DNA of 12,389 nt from Saccoglossus kowalevskii (GCF_000003605.2 NW_003130854.1:1553195-1565583), one strand, 5' to 3'; positions 1 through 8,963 are shown, counted from the first letter of the stretch. A program made the numbers and translations. Notes: a model not told the origin generated them from the sequence alone.

Positions 1-973
1 AACCCGCATGCACACTGAGAGAAAATACCGATTATTCACGTTCACTTGTCAGCCGGCGTCTTGGTCATGTTATAACTACCGGTTTACGAGAGTGTGCACA
101 ATACGGTCAGGATATTATAATTGCATATTGTATAATGGAATCTACGCGAACGCTTTTAAAAAACGCCGTAACCAAGGGAATTGTATTGTTCACTAAATTG
201 AAGGCTGTGACTTGCGTTATGTATAAGCTAGTGCTCCCGGTGCATCTTGGAATAAAATAATATAGATTTGTTGACATGTCTTGACCCGCTTCCCACTGTT
301 CGATTGAATCTACAATGATAATAATAAAATGCCATCACATTCTCTCAAGTATAATTGTTTATTTTAAATTATTGGCGCCCTACTTCCCGACAATCACCCG
401 TTCGGAAATCGTTGATGACCGACATGTCGTCACATCAGTTTAACGTGGCCCGACTCATTCAGATATTCGTTGGTATCAGTAGTGACATAAAACGTAGGTA
501 TAATGATAAAGACTGGTGTTTCTAAGATATAAAGGAGTTTAGTTTAACGCAATGTTTTACCTACTGGCGGCCAGTTAAATAATACTGCATAGAAACACTA
601 GCGTGCCAAAGTACTATTCCGCTTAGATACAGAACTACTACTGTCCTACGCAAGACGTGCAATATGGCTCTCTGCTCATCAAAGTTGAATCTATTAAGTA
701 GATCGCGCTTAGTAAAAATTTAATGGCGTCGTTTTATTTCTGCGGTATTCCGGATGGGAGGGAGTGTCTTTGTCCATCATATGTGTGACCCATTCTGGTC
801 ATGATGGTATCGCAGGGAAATAGTGTAAAACATGTCTTCCCGGTTAACATGTTATTTTAGCTAATTCAGCTAAGCCGTGATTTCGCTAATTTAATTTAAA
901 ATATTCTCACAATGTATATGTTCCTCCCGTGTAGAATGACACAAGTTACACATTCGGCCTGAACATTAGTTCG

Positions 974-1019
974 ATCTCAGACAACTGATAAATTAGTTTA
1001 TTTATTAGTTGTCTGAGAT
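974..1019. repeat. Near-perfect hairpin, 20-bp arms, 6-nt loop
   Basis: The left arm 974-993 is the reverse complement of the right arm 1000-1019 at 19 of 20 positions. The single mismatch is G against A. The loop is TAGTTT at 994-999. Flanking sequence (TTCGA on the left, TTCGATTG on the right) extends the symmetry if one bulged base is allowed. The lack of a U-tract and the eukaryotic context argue against a bacterial terminator. It could be the remnant of a foldback element, a recent palindromic insertion, or a small-RNA precursor. Confidence 0.85.
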
Positions 1020-1313
1020 TCGATTGAATGCGAATAAGATCCTATTTGCAAACAAATTCAAAACATTTGCCATGGTTGAGTGATAGACGTCGGGAAATCG
1101 AGCACTGCAGTGAGTAACATTTTGGAGCTATAAATTTCACGATTTTCGGTCGGTTTCTGTGTCGTTGTAAAATAAATCCTCATAAATAAACTATTGATAG
1201 ATGCATTGTGTTCGAGTGGCATACTGAATTACCGATGCTATAGGAACGATCCGAGTGGTGGAATTGTGTCATGAACCGTTAGTGCATATGTGACAATACT
1301 GTATAGTTCCATA

Positions 1314-1321
1314 TGACGTCA
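1314..1321. promoter_or_regulatory. TGACGTCA palindrome, copy 1
   Basis: A perfect 8-bp palindrome identical to the consensus CRE site for CREB/ATF bZIP factors, here in the context ATGACGTCATC. It has no nearby gene or TATA box. It could equally be a fragment of a dispersed repeat, because four further copies lie in this window. Confidence 0.35.
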
Positions 1322-1926
1322 TCGTTTCACGGACCATTAAACTTGATTGGATGGAAGCTCTAATCCAAATTAACAGGTATAATGTTCACTCTTTTCATAT
1401 AAACCCATGCAGGACCATTTCATTACGTCACTATAATTAGTAGCACATTTGTAGCACTTCGTCTATTAAAGCTGTTACGGGGACTGTCGGCCAAAAACGT
1501 TCGATTGAAAAAGTTATGTTGTTTTCTTTGATAAAATAGAAGCAAGAATACATCTGAGTAATGTATACTCGTATCATTTATACATGTTTTGTTATTGCAT
1601 GTTTATCGTCCAATGGCAGCTAACTGTACGACACGATCCCGCCCCAAATGACGGAGATTGCGTCATTTTATTTACGAGAATGTTGCACTTTTTCTAGCGT
1701 CAATTATTTTTACAGGAGGTCTGGCGTTATCGAACCTGATTCTTCGTAAGCTTCGTTTTCATTGTCGAATCTAAAGATTAAACATTTCGATAACGTACAA
1801 ACGTGTTTATTTCTTTTCCATGAGAGATCAAATCCCACCGCTTCGAGTCATGATTTTTTTACATGGAAAATGACGCGGGTATTTTCGATCTCAATAGCAG
1901 AGGCTAATCGATAAAAATAAGTCCAG

Positions 1927-1942
1927 TCAGTGAATTCACTGA
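1927..1942. repeat. Perfect 16-bp palindrome around an EcoRI-type core
   Basis: TCAGTGAATTCACTGA reads the same on both strands. About 0.2 such palindromes would be expected by chance in a window this size. No gene lies nearby. A related, gapped palindrome (ATCAGTG-AA-CACTGAT) occurs at 12130-12145 next to a TGACGTCA copy. Function unknown. Confidence 0.6.
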
Positions 1943-2796
1943 TACCGCGGGGGTCAAGAGAGTCTCGAGTCTTGTTACCAGTGATCGGGGCTAGGTAACA
2001 CAAAATATGCGGGCAGATCGACATTCATTCAGTGGTGAATTTCAAAGGGCATTGTGGCAACTCCGCAGTAATTTACATTGACACGGCAGTAACAGCATAC
2101 AACTAATCGCCATAAATGAGATACCGTGTTCGTTTCATTGCCCGGTGTTGTTGAATTCCAGGCGCGACACAATACACGCAGGTTCAGGTAATTTATTTTC
2201 TCCGTTCACTGAGCAGAGATTCACGCTTATTGGCAACGCTTTCAACCCATATTAGGTGTCCCTGTTAGCGAGCGTTCATGTTCTAGATAACATAAATAAC
2301 GACACTCAGACCCTTCAATCTAAGCTAAATATTTGGGTTAATTTTGTTTAGAGAATTCGTGTTGTTTTCCCTAAAAATATACATCGGGGTCAATGTTTAC
2401 AATTCTGCCTTCCCAGTTATAAATTGTGTTGGCGATGCGAAACATTGTTGGCGGCAGTGGAGAGTATGGAACAACTGGACTAAATACGATGTCAAGCAAA
2501 GATCTGTTTGGCCATGGACCTAACATGGGACCTTGGTTTCACTGACATGAGGTTACTGCGTCTATTGTTTATTAGGCCGTTGTTATGTAGATGAATATTA
2601 TAGACTGTAACAATAATTTAAAGAAATACAAAAAAATTGTACCACAGAATTTGGCAAATTCCGACAGTGTTTTCGACATCAACGCAGCATTTGTAAACAG
2701 ACGTTCTCTCAGCTCTTTCGGTTCTTCAGTTTGATTCAGTTGTTTGCCCTCATTATATTGTACACATAAGATACATGTCCAAGTTTCCAAACTCAC

Positions 2797-3254
2797 CTGT
2801 ACCGGTAGATCTTAAATTCATACGGGTCTGGTACCCCTGCCCGCTCAGAGTCGAACCCAAAGGTGGTACGTTTAAGGTGTTCGTCCTCGACGACGTAGTT
2901 CCTACGGTAGTCTTTCATATAGCGGCGCGTGTCGCTGTAATGTCGGAAACTATACGATTTCTCCTGCAAGGGGTTCAGCTGACCGCTGATATACAGCGGT
3001 GGTTGAGGAGGTGTGTTGGCGTCGTATTTCGAGCCCCCGTTCGGAGCCCGGGTCGCTCTCTGGGAACCTTTCCTGGCCCGAAAACAACCCAGACAGTTGT
3101 TGATATCCCATCCACATAGCTTAGAGTCTTCATAGCAGTTTTCCAGCGGACAACATGTGCACGCCTCTCGGTGAAGACTACCCATCAGATGCTGCACCAG
3201 GTCTTTGCGGCGTGGCGAGAAATTACATGATTGATCCCCCATCGGGTTGTTCAT
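2797..3254 (-). CDS. Probable internal coding exon, Cys-rich then basic/Tyr-rich, unknown family
   Basis: The minus strand is open for about 153 codons in a block visibly richer in G and C than its surroundings. It stops exactly at a textbook donor, CAG|GTGAGT, with the last exon base at 2797. The frame would otherwise meet TGA inside the donor, so the exon leaves in phase 2. The peptide has a Cys-rich stretch (residues about 34-57, including CTCC and NCLGC) and a Pro/Gly linker. It then becomes rich in Arg, Tyr, Asp and Glu (for example RRYMKDYRRNY). I see no signal peptide or membrane helix in the exon. The 5' limit is unsure: a Met lies at 3254, an in-frame TAA just upstream closes the frame, and an acceptor-like AG would start the exon at 3258. 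I do not recognise the family. The plus-strand open frames over the same bases look like shadows caused by GC content. Confidence 0.55.
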
Positions 3255-3351
3255 TGAACTCGTTTACGAGCACAGGGCGACAAACAGCAGCAGTCACGAG
3301 GACGATACGTGTACCATCACTGCCAGTTGCTGTCCGCCATTACGCTTTTAC

Positions 3352-3420
3352 GGGCGAATCTTCTGACATGGTTCGCATTGAATAATCTGTAGTGGCTTAA
3401 CGTTCACGGTCTGTATATAG
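3352..3420 (-). CDS. Candidate short exon upstream of the Cys-rich exon
   Basis: A good acceptor (TGGATTCCAG) precedes a 69-nt open stretch. Its peptide runs YIQTVNVKPL and then holds a CEPC motif. It ends before a mediocre donor (GTAAAA). Entry and exit are both phase 2. The exit fits the exon below if that exon starts at 3258, because CC plus T gives a proline codon and leaves an intron of about 93 nt. The Cys content matches its neighbour. A 23-codon open stretch is common by chance and the donor is weak, so this is only a candidate. Confidence 0.2.
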
Positions 3421-3558
3421 CTGGAATCCACACATGACGAGGACCGCTACAATACCCGTGTACACAGTAGCGCCACTGACGACAACTGAGCATTTTACCG
3501 TGTGTATTCACACGCGCAGCAACCGTGGCATTGTTGACAACCTATTGTAATATATCTA

Positions 3559-3630
3559 GCCTCCGTGGCCCAGTTCTGAGTGACGGATTGCCCTTGATTA
3601 ACGCCCATTGGTTGAAAGCCTCGTTATGCC
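3559..3630 (+). repeat. tRNA-like segment, possible SINE head relic
   Basis: TGGCCCAGTTC (3566-3576) resembles the tRNA/RNA polymerase III A box. GGTTGAAAGCC (3610-3620) matches the B box GGTTCGAATCC at 8 of 11 positions. The two lie 44 bases apart, the canonical tRNA spacing. The ends do not pair as an acceptor stem, so this is not a working tRNA gene. A decayed tRNA-derived SINE head is the likeliest reading. No clear tail or target-site duplication was found. Confidence 0.3.
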
Positions 3631-4094
3631 CCACAAAGGAAGCCCAACGCAAGTTGACACAGTGCCACAGTCGATATCTGGGTTGGGCCGTATATTTTTT
3701 TGTCAATACACATACCTGTACTTATGGAACGAAATACAATAAAATATTGCATTTATCGCTCCTTGAGCATATTTGCAAATGCGACACACCGACAGCTCAG
3801 CGGTTGACACTCAGACTCTGAAGTTTAAAAGTTCGCATATTTCACGCAGGGTTGTCTAGAACCCTTCAAGAGGAAAGATGTTATACTTCGCAAGAAAAAC
3901 AACATGATTTGATAACACCCTCAATTATGTCTGCGTGCTCGGTGGGCGAAAGGAACAACAAAGCGTTCTATTTGAAGGAGACGAAATGTGCGTATTATTG
4001 TTGGACCGACTTTGAACACCGGCACCGAGCAGCGTTACAAAGAGTGGGGAGGTAGGTCTCCAGGGTGCCAAACATTTCACCGGACGATGTCATG

Positions 4095-4102
4095 TGACGT
4101 CA
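4095..4102. promoter_or_regulatory. TGACGTCA palindrome, copy 2
   Basis: A perfect CRE-type octamer in the context GTGACGTCATT. No gene start is evident beside it. See the other copies at 1314, 5435, 6452 and 12123. Confidence 0.3.
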
Positions 4103-4445
4103 TTACCATACGCTGTCCGAAATAATAAAAAACAAAACAAAACACGTGCGTGTCATGTCGAACAGAGCAACACGAAATCAATAAATCAGGGATGTAAATA
4201 GTTGTCCAACTCACAGACGCACATCTATAAACATGTCATATCTATTCGACCATGATAAATACGAACACTGCACGTCGTTTTCAATCTGTAATAATCTGAT
4301 TTGCATAATTAAAAGCATGAATCATAATTTATACTAGAACCATTGTATACCTGTACTTACCATGACACAGAACATCGACAATACCGAGACATGGGCGTGG
4401 TTGAAAAAATACTGATTTAATGATAGCATTTTTTGTATTTGCATT

Positions 4446-4461
4446 TAATAATAATAATAAT
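4446..4461 (+). repeat. (TAA)5 microsatellite
   Basis: Five TAA units plus one T. The tract sits about 23 bases upstream of the GC-rich open block at 4485-4718. Simple A/T-rich tails of this kind often mark the end of a retroposed element, but no element could be delimited here. Confidence 0.8.
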
Positions 4462-4484
4462 CCCAAATTGAAGTGGCGTTTTAG

Positions 4485-4718
4485 AGAGTCCAGACAAGCC
4501 GCTGGTGGCGCGACGTTGCAAGACACGATTGCCATTGTCAGGATTGGCGAAGAGCCGATCAAAGTTGCTACTGTTTCAGACACTGTTCACACTTTCGCAT
4601 CTGGCCATTTCGAAGATGCTCGTAGTTTGTATTTATATCACGTGATCGGATATGTTACGAGGTCACTCGTGACGTTATCGGCTGCAATAGCCACACATAC
4701 ACCCACACTTGATATCAG
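4485..4718 (+). other. GC-rich open block, possible plus-strand exon or old repeat
   Basis: An acceptor-like site (GTGGCGTTTTAG) precedes 234 nt open on the plus strand, which end at ATCAG|GTGACA. Both ends are phase 2. The peptide includes AAGGATLQDTIAIV and GEEPIKVATVSDTV and looks coding-like, but I recognise no domain. Two minus-strand frames are also open over 4473-4590, so part of the openness may come from base composition. No neighbouring plus-strand exon was found. A single coding exon, an exon of a nested gene, or a fragment of an ancient repeat all remain possible. Confidence 0.2.
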
Positions 4719-4771
4719 GTGACAATCTTGATATCGCATGACCATGACTGCTATCTTATGCGATCCGAAAT

Positions 4772-4990
4772 CATTTCGCACCACACCACGTAGCACCGCA
4801 TCGCATCACAGAGCACCGCATCGCATCGCATTACATAGCACCGCATCACATCACATCACATAGCACCGCACCGCATTACATAGCACCGCGCCCGCATCAC
4901 ATAGCACCGCACCACATAAAATCGCATAACATGACGTCCACCCGACATCGCTTCACATCGCCTGGCACCACTTTGCAAATCGCACCGCGT
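4772..4990 (+). repeat. Pentamer-based satellite array (CATCG/CACCG/CACAT)
   Basis: About 220 bases are built from 5-bp words such as CATCG, CACCG and CACAT. A higher-order unit, AGCACCGCA with its flanks, recurs starting at 4791, 4811, 4836, 4861, 4881 and 4902. The spacings are 20, 25, 25, 20 and 21 bases, nearly all multiples of five. Copies blur after about 4920. This fits slippage plus unequal exchange of a 5-bp unit. No coding function is implied. Confidence 0.85.
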
Positions 4991-5257
4991 CATATCACAA
5001 CAGTTTGATTAAAACAGTATTGAGTGTAACACTCGATAAGTGGTATTTTGATAATTCCTAAAACACGCGTGATAACTTTCTGAACACAAAGTACACGATG
5101 TGAACATTTTACATCAACAATGGTCACGCCTCATGCAAGTTCTTTGATAGCCTGCTTTGATTGGCCAGTATTCAGTAACAATAACATAATTGGAAACTTG
5201 GTCTGAAACGGTCTATGACATACAATAGTGTCTGTACATTTCGAAGAATAAACTTAC

Positions 5258-5359
5258 GCACGTGATCTGCGTCAGTCGAGGCGAGAGTCCAGGTACGTAT
5301 GATGGTGCTTGTACTACAGCACTGTAACTCTGACGTCCATGACAGACAGTAGTCGGTAA
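5258..5359 (-). CDS. Candidate 102-nt exon with strong donor
   Basis: On the minus strand, a pyrimidine-rich acceptor (TTGCTGTCTTTGAG) is followed by exactly 34 open codons and a consensus donor GTAAGT. The exon would be phase 0 at both ends. The peptide contains VCHGRQ, then a Pro/Ser-rich part, and ends in ITC. It could belong to the same minus-strand gene as the Cys-rich exon about 2 kb downstream, but the phases do not link them directly, so at least one more exon would be needed. A second reading frame is also open over part of it. I recognise no domain. Confidence 0.25.
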
Positions 5360-6040
5360 CTCAAAGACAGCAATCTAACATAGGACCAACATTGTGCCAA
5401 GTCAAATTTATTTATGTTGGCCTTGGATCAAAAGTGACGTCACTGCTCAATGTCAGCGTAAGTCATTAGTACCCGGAATTGAGGACAACTATGTGTGATG
5501 GCCACTGTAACGGGGTCTTGTCCTTTAATTGCCTGCTTTTTTGAAAATAAAATCGAAGCTTTCTGTAAATAATTAAAAAAATAAGTAGAAATCAATTAAA
5601 AATGCAAAGCGTAGCCTCCTAGTAGGAATCGTTTCACCACGTCCAAAAAAAACTTCACTTTTGGTCTCGAGTAGCAATGCATTGGATGTACGTACGTCTA
5701 AACCAAATAAATCTATTTCAAAAACGACACTCTATTTGGCTTTTACGAAAAAACGACAACAAGATACAATTATTAATTCATCAAGTATCGATGTGTCAAA
5801 AAGATACACGGAATGAAATCGTATCATCGTCAGAGGGCGCACTTACAAACACACGCCTGACAATACGGAGAAACTTGTATTCCACTCAAAACATGTACAT
5901 ATTTTAAGGTGGGCCATAGTTTACTCAATATGTCTTTCCCCACGCAATATGTGTGTTGCAGCTTATGTCTAATTCACAGCGAAATTCGTGTCAACATTGG
6001 GATCTCTCCAGGGGATAAAAGCTTGTTCTTCGACATAGCT
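5360..6040. other. No gene recognised
   Basis: AT-rich sequence with A-tracts around 5560-5600 and 5640-5760. It holds one TGACGTCA copy (5435-5442). The plus-strand open frame at 5677-5907 has a Lys/Asn/Gln-rich random-looking translation and no splice context, so I do not call it. Confidence 0.5.
5435..5442. promoter_or_regulatory. TGACGTCA palindrome, copy 3
   Basis: A perfect CRE-type octamer, here in the extended palindrome GTGACGTCAC. It lies about 75 bases upstream, on the minus strand, of the candidate exon starting at 5359. That is suggestive of a promoter element, but no TATA box or start codon supports it. Confidence 0.3.
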
Positions 6041-6156
6041 ACAGACGGAGCTATAGACTGAAGCCTAAGCCCACTCACACTACAACTCTCACTGTTCATC
6101 TGCCTGTTTCAATTTAAAGATTGTCAACACTAATTCTCAATTTAGTTACATCAGCT
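6041..6156 (+). repeat. Diverged direct repeat, copy A
   Basis: Shares GAGCTATAGACTGAAGCCT (starting 6048) and the following AGC-CACT-AC and TGTTCAT words with copy B at an offset of 210 bases. Both copies close with a TTAGTTAC...TCA segment. Neither copy is open or has terminal inverted repeats that I can see. This is probably a dispersed or locally duplicated non-coding repeat. Confidence 0.6.
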
Positions 6157-6249
6157 ACATGTAAGGGCTTTTAAACAACAATGAGGTATGTTTCCACACC
6201 AAATTCTTCTATAAAGTGCCCATCAGTCCGGAGACCATCTCTGTCAAAA

Positions 6250-6375
6250 TATAAACAGAGCTATAGACTGAAGCCTGAGCGCACTTACTACATTGTTCAT
6301 TTCTTTATTAGCAAAGCAAGTGTAAAACACGAAGTCGCTAACATATATTCCACCATTTTAATTAGTTACTAATCA
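6250..6375 (+). repeat. Diverged direct repeat, copy B
   Basis: Second copy of the repeat at 6041-6156. The identical 19-mer starts at 6258. Downstream words match with small indels, ending in TTAGTTACTAATCA. The open frame at 6181-6372 crosses this copy and looks like chance. Confidence 0.6.
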
Positions 6376-6379
6376 CATA

Positions 6380-7380
6380 GCAATGGCTCATTCTATTGTT
6401 TTAAACATTAGACCAATCATAAACACTTCTGTTGAATATATTAATTTAACATGACGTCATCTCCACTGAAAGGATAAATGAACTTAGTCACGGTTCATTA
6501 CAGAAACCTCCTTTTATTTAGACCACACTTGCGTTTGTTCTTACTCTAAAAAAAACGCACACAGTTACACTCTGGAAAAAGATTTTCATTCAGTTTCTAA
6601 CTTTTTCAGTTGTTTTGGATTATTTTGGTTCTAAATGCTAGTTCGTCAAATCTCACTCTAGTTTGATTTTCTGTTTTCGTCCGCACGTTCAGTATTTCTA
6701 AAGTTCATGGTCGTTTTCTTGACAGAGCCGTCGTTTTTACTAGTACGCTGAGATACGTACATTGATGCGAAGATGTGAATGCTATGTCGATAGAAACTGC
6801 TGGTAACTTGCAGTCACGTGATCAACTATCCAGTTTTTGTGTTGGGTTTCTGTTTAGCATGCTTTATTACATTCCAGCATGCAGCCCTGAGAGTTGAACA
6901 TCATAATTCTTAAGTAAAGATTACACATATTTAGATAATAGTAGTTGCTCACGCGGTTAATTAATTACCAGCTAAAAAATACCGTTTGGACACAATATGT
7001 CGAGTGCGCTTATCAAACGGTTCCGTACAGAATCATCGCTCTTATGACGGAAAAAACATATTAAACACAGATTATAAAATCACTACAGGCTGATTAACAT
7101 ACCGAATTGGGATAGTCCTGTCTGATTTGATAACTGATACCCAAACAGGTTACATGCAGATTTATTGCGATTGCACTTTAAACGACCGTGTTTCACTTTT
7201 CGATATTGTGCTGGCGCCATCTACGGTGGTGTTTTGTTTTTTTATCAAAAAATGAAATTTATTAAATATTTTTTTCTCATGTGCGCCCAGTTTCAGGGCA
7301 TGCGTCACTTGGGTCAAAGGTGCGACTAACATGTGGTCTTTTGTTTACTACTTAGCGGCTGTGTACCTGTGGGTTTATTC
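6380..7380. other. No gene recognised
   Basis: AT-rich DNA without a credible exon. It includes a TGACGTCA copy (6452-6459) and, from about 7210, the start of a strongly T-over-A skewed segment that leads into the decayed minus-strand frame. Confidence 0.5.
6452..6459. promoter_or_regulatory. TGACGTCA palindrome, copy 4
   Basis: A perfect CRE-type octamer in the context ATGACGTCATC, the same 11-mer as copies 1 and 5. No gene start lies nearby. Confidence 0.3.
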
Positions 7381-7384
7381 TGTG

Positions 7385-7428
7385 TGTATTTGGATTCCAG
7401 TGATTTCTCTAGGTGCAATCCAAATACA
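7385..7428. repeat. Inverted repeat, 12-bp perfect arms, 20-nt loop
   Basis: TGTATTTGGATT (7385-7396) and AATCCAAATACA (7417-7428) are exact reverse complements. It lies just beyond the 3' side of the decayed minus-strand frame at 7505-7870, so it might be a structural remnant of the same element. Confidence 0.7.
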
Positions 7429-7504
7429 GAATTGATGTCTTGTTAACCTGAGATTTGTAAAAGTTTGAGCTGGCCAGCATGTTAGTTTTTTTTCATGTGG
7501 TTGA

Positions 7505-7870
7505 TTACTTGCATGTTGTTTTCCCATTTTTGAGCCATGTTTTCAACTTTTTGTTATCATTTTCATATATCTCTTCACATGTTAACATTGTCTTCTCTGG
7601 AGTTTCAATTGGTGGTATGAGCCCTTTTAGGTTGGTTGTGATTGTTGTTTACACATGGATTGTGTACTGTCGTAGAAGTTTCACTGGTTTGATTATATCA
7701 GGTCTTCCTTTGTCTTGCTGTGTTACTGTGTTCAGTGGATAATGATAATTATCTACGAAGTGATTGCATGGTTTGAAGTGACGATATTTACACGCTGTGC
7801 GAAGTGGCACGTATTGATCGATATTTTGAAATAGCAAATTTATCCAATATGCTAAGCCTGTCATAGGCAT
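7505..7870 (-). pseudogene. Possible decayed A-rich reading frame
   Basis: In one minus-strand frame from 7870 to 7505, 122 codons contain only a single internal stop (TAA at 7649-7651) before the closing TAA. The part after that stop still reads like protein (for example PPIETPEKTMLTCEEIYEN). The segment is strikingly A-rich on this strand, as in the coding strand of many transposable elements. I recognise no transposase, integrase or reverse transcriptase motif. It may be a mobile-element relic or chance in skewed DNA. The hydrophobic plus-strand frame at 7479-7742 is the T-rich mirror image and is not called. Confidence 0.25.
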
Positions 7871-8890
7871 ACTAAAGAATATTTTCTCATGATTCTTCTA
7901 TAAAAACAAATATTATGCCCGGCTTTTTCATTGAATAATATGAGCCATGATATCGATTGTATGTTACATTTGTCTCGTGTGATACTGCTGTGAACTGGGC
8001 GTTGTGTTCAGAGAACTTTGACTCGCTTGGAAGATAACGCCCATACGTAGAGATACCAGGTCCGATTCAAAGGAATGCGCATTAGTTCATTATAGATAGT
8101 CCAGCTTTATTTATCTAAACCCTCAGCTGAGGTAAAGCCTCGCTGTCTCCTTCTCACTTCTCCTTTTACAAAATCTTACAAACTTACAATCTTACAGTAA
8201 ACTCTAAGGCATGGCAGAGTAAACATGCGACCAGTCAATCGCTGCAGTCGGTGGCACGATCACGCGATTACCAGGGATGTGTCTCACAGTCAAAGCATTG
8301 AAAAGTTGCCATTACTGAATACAATTAGTAAACACGCTATTCATAAAATTCTTGTAATATACAGTGTATGTTTATAATGTCTACTTTAAACTTGCAAGTT
8401 GTTGATTCTAAACAATACAGCAACGTCGAGTGAACCAAATGTGCGTGCATGATATAGTTTTGGTAAAATTACTCTGAAAATAATCATTGATTATTCCAAA
8501 AAATGTATTAATAAAGTATTACAAATCTGACAAACAATGCCCCTTATTTATTAATAAACTTATTTTGTGAAAGAAATGTATGACTAATTAGAATGTTCAT
8601 TACATTACAACTTAATTGCTCAGTTATCATAAACGAGATCAAAGACTCGTTTAAATATTAGTATTTTTGGCTATTTACTTTACTAGTCAACTTAAATTGA
8701 GGCTTGCTGCCTCAACATTTTTTCTTGGATCGGACTTTACATCATAATATAATTGTCATCTTTTACACTCACCACGTGTTTCTCAAACAAATTAAACTAT
8801 TTAATTACGTAATTACATCTATCACAGTTTTCATATTTTTCTATACGAATGACAGCTTTTTTTTACGAACAGTTACACACACTAAGAAGT
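7871..8890. other. No gene recognised
   Basis: AT-rich DNA, especially 8440-8890. It holds a short inverted repeat (TGGGCGTT 7996-8003 with AACGCCCA 8036-8043) and a 12-bp palindrome CCTCAGCTGAGG (8121-8132) with an E-box core. Both are within what chance can produce. The plus-strand open frame 8704-8892 is T-rich and random-looking. Confidence 0.5.
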
Positions 8891-8895
8891 AGACA

Positions 8896-8963
8896 TATAT
8901 AAATAGTCTCAAATCTGAACTTGTTATATTTAGCAATAGTGAGGTTAGTTTATACAGGTGAGT
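8896..8963 (+). promoter_or_regulatory. Possible plus-strand TATA promoter, short exon and splice donor
   Basis: TATATAAATAG (8896-8906) is a good TATA box. The metazoan start site would lie near 8926. About 30 bases further on is a perfect donor CAG|GTGAGT (8955-8963). This layout (TATA box, short leader exon, donor) fits a first non-coding exon reading towards the right. No acceptor-linked coding exon was found downstream on the plus strand, and the next clear gene is on the opposite strand. In this AT-rich context a chance TATA box is easy, so confidence is low. Confidence 0.25.

Larger units (their letters stand above)
1..2570. other. No gene recognised; AT-rich non-coding DNA
   Basis: I see no convincing coding exon in this stretch. 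Open frames are short and have the composition of random AT-rich DNA. It does contain a strong hairpin (974-1019), a perfect 16-bp palindrome (1927-1942), one TGACGTCA site (1314-1321) and three copies of TTCGATTGAA (299, 1019, 1500). It lies downstream of the minus-strand exon that ends at 2797, so part of it may be intron or 3' flank of that gene. Confidence 0.6.

Noticed and set aside
1019-1114. Possible terminal exon on the minus strand after CACTGCAG (phase-2 compatible with the 2797 donor), about 37 codons to a TAA in the hairpin
   Set aside because: Only a short open stretch with a random-looking translation. The acceptor is common in sequence and there is no other support.
2572-2796. 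Minus-strand open frame starting at the GTG of the donor at 2796
   Set aside because: It begins inside the GTGAGT donor in a different frame from the exon, so it is most likely intronic read-through.
2775-3119. Plus-strand open frame of 114 codons opposite the Cys-rich exon
   Set aside because: It mirrors the GC-rich minus-strand exon, which has the better splice signal and a protein-like composition. No plus-strand splice context fits.
3781-3840. GCTCAGCGGTTGACAC, another A-box-like tRNA word
   Set aside because: The downstream GTTCGCATA does not match the B box well and no cloverleaf can be drawn.
4361-4411. 51-nt minus-strand stretch between AAATCAG and a consensus GTAAGT donor
   Set aside because: The acceptor has no pyrimidine tract, the peptide is uninformative, and more than one frame is open, so the donor alone is not enough.
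7479-7742. Plus-strand 87-codon hydrophobic frame that looks like a multi-pass membrane protein
   Set aside because: The hydrophobicity follows from T-rich DNA, which gives Phe/Leu/Val/Ile codons. No splice sites or family resemblance.
8121-8132. 12-bp palindrome CCTCAGCTGAGG
   Set aside because: Several 12-bp palindromes are expected by chance in a window of this length and there is no gene context.
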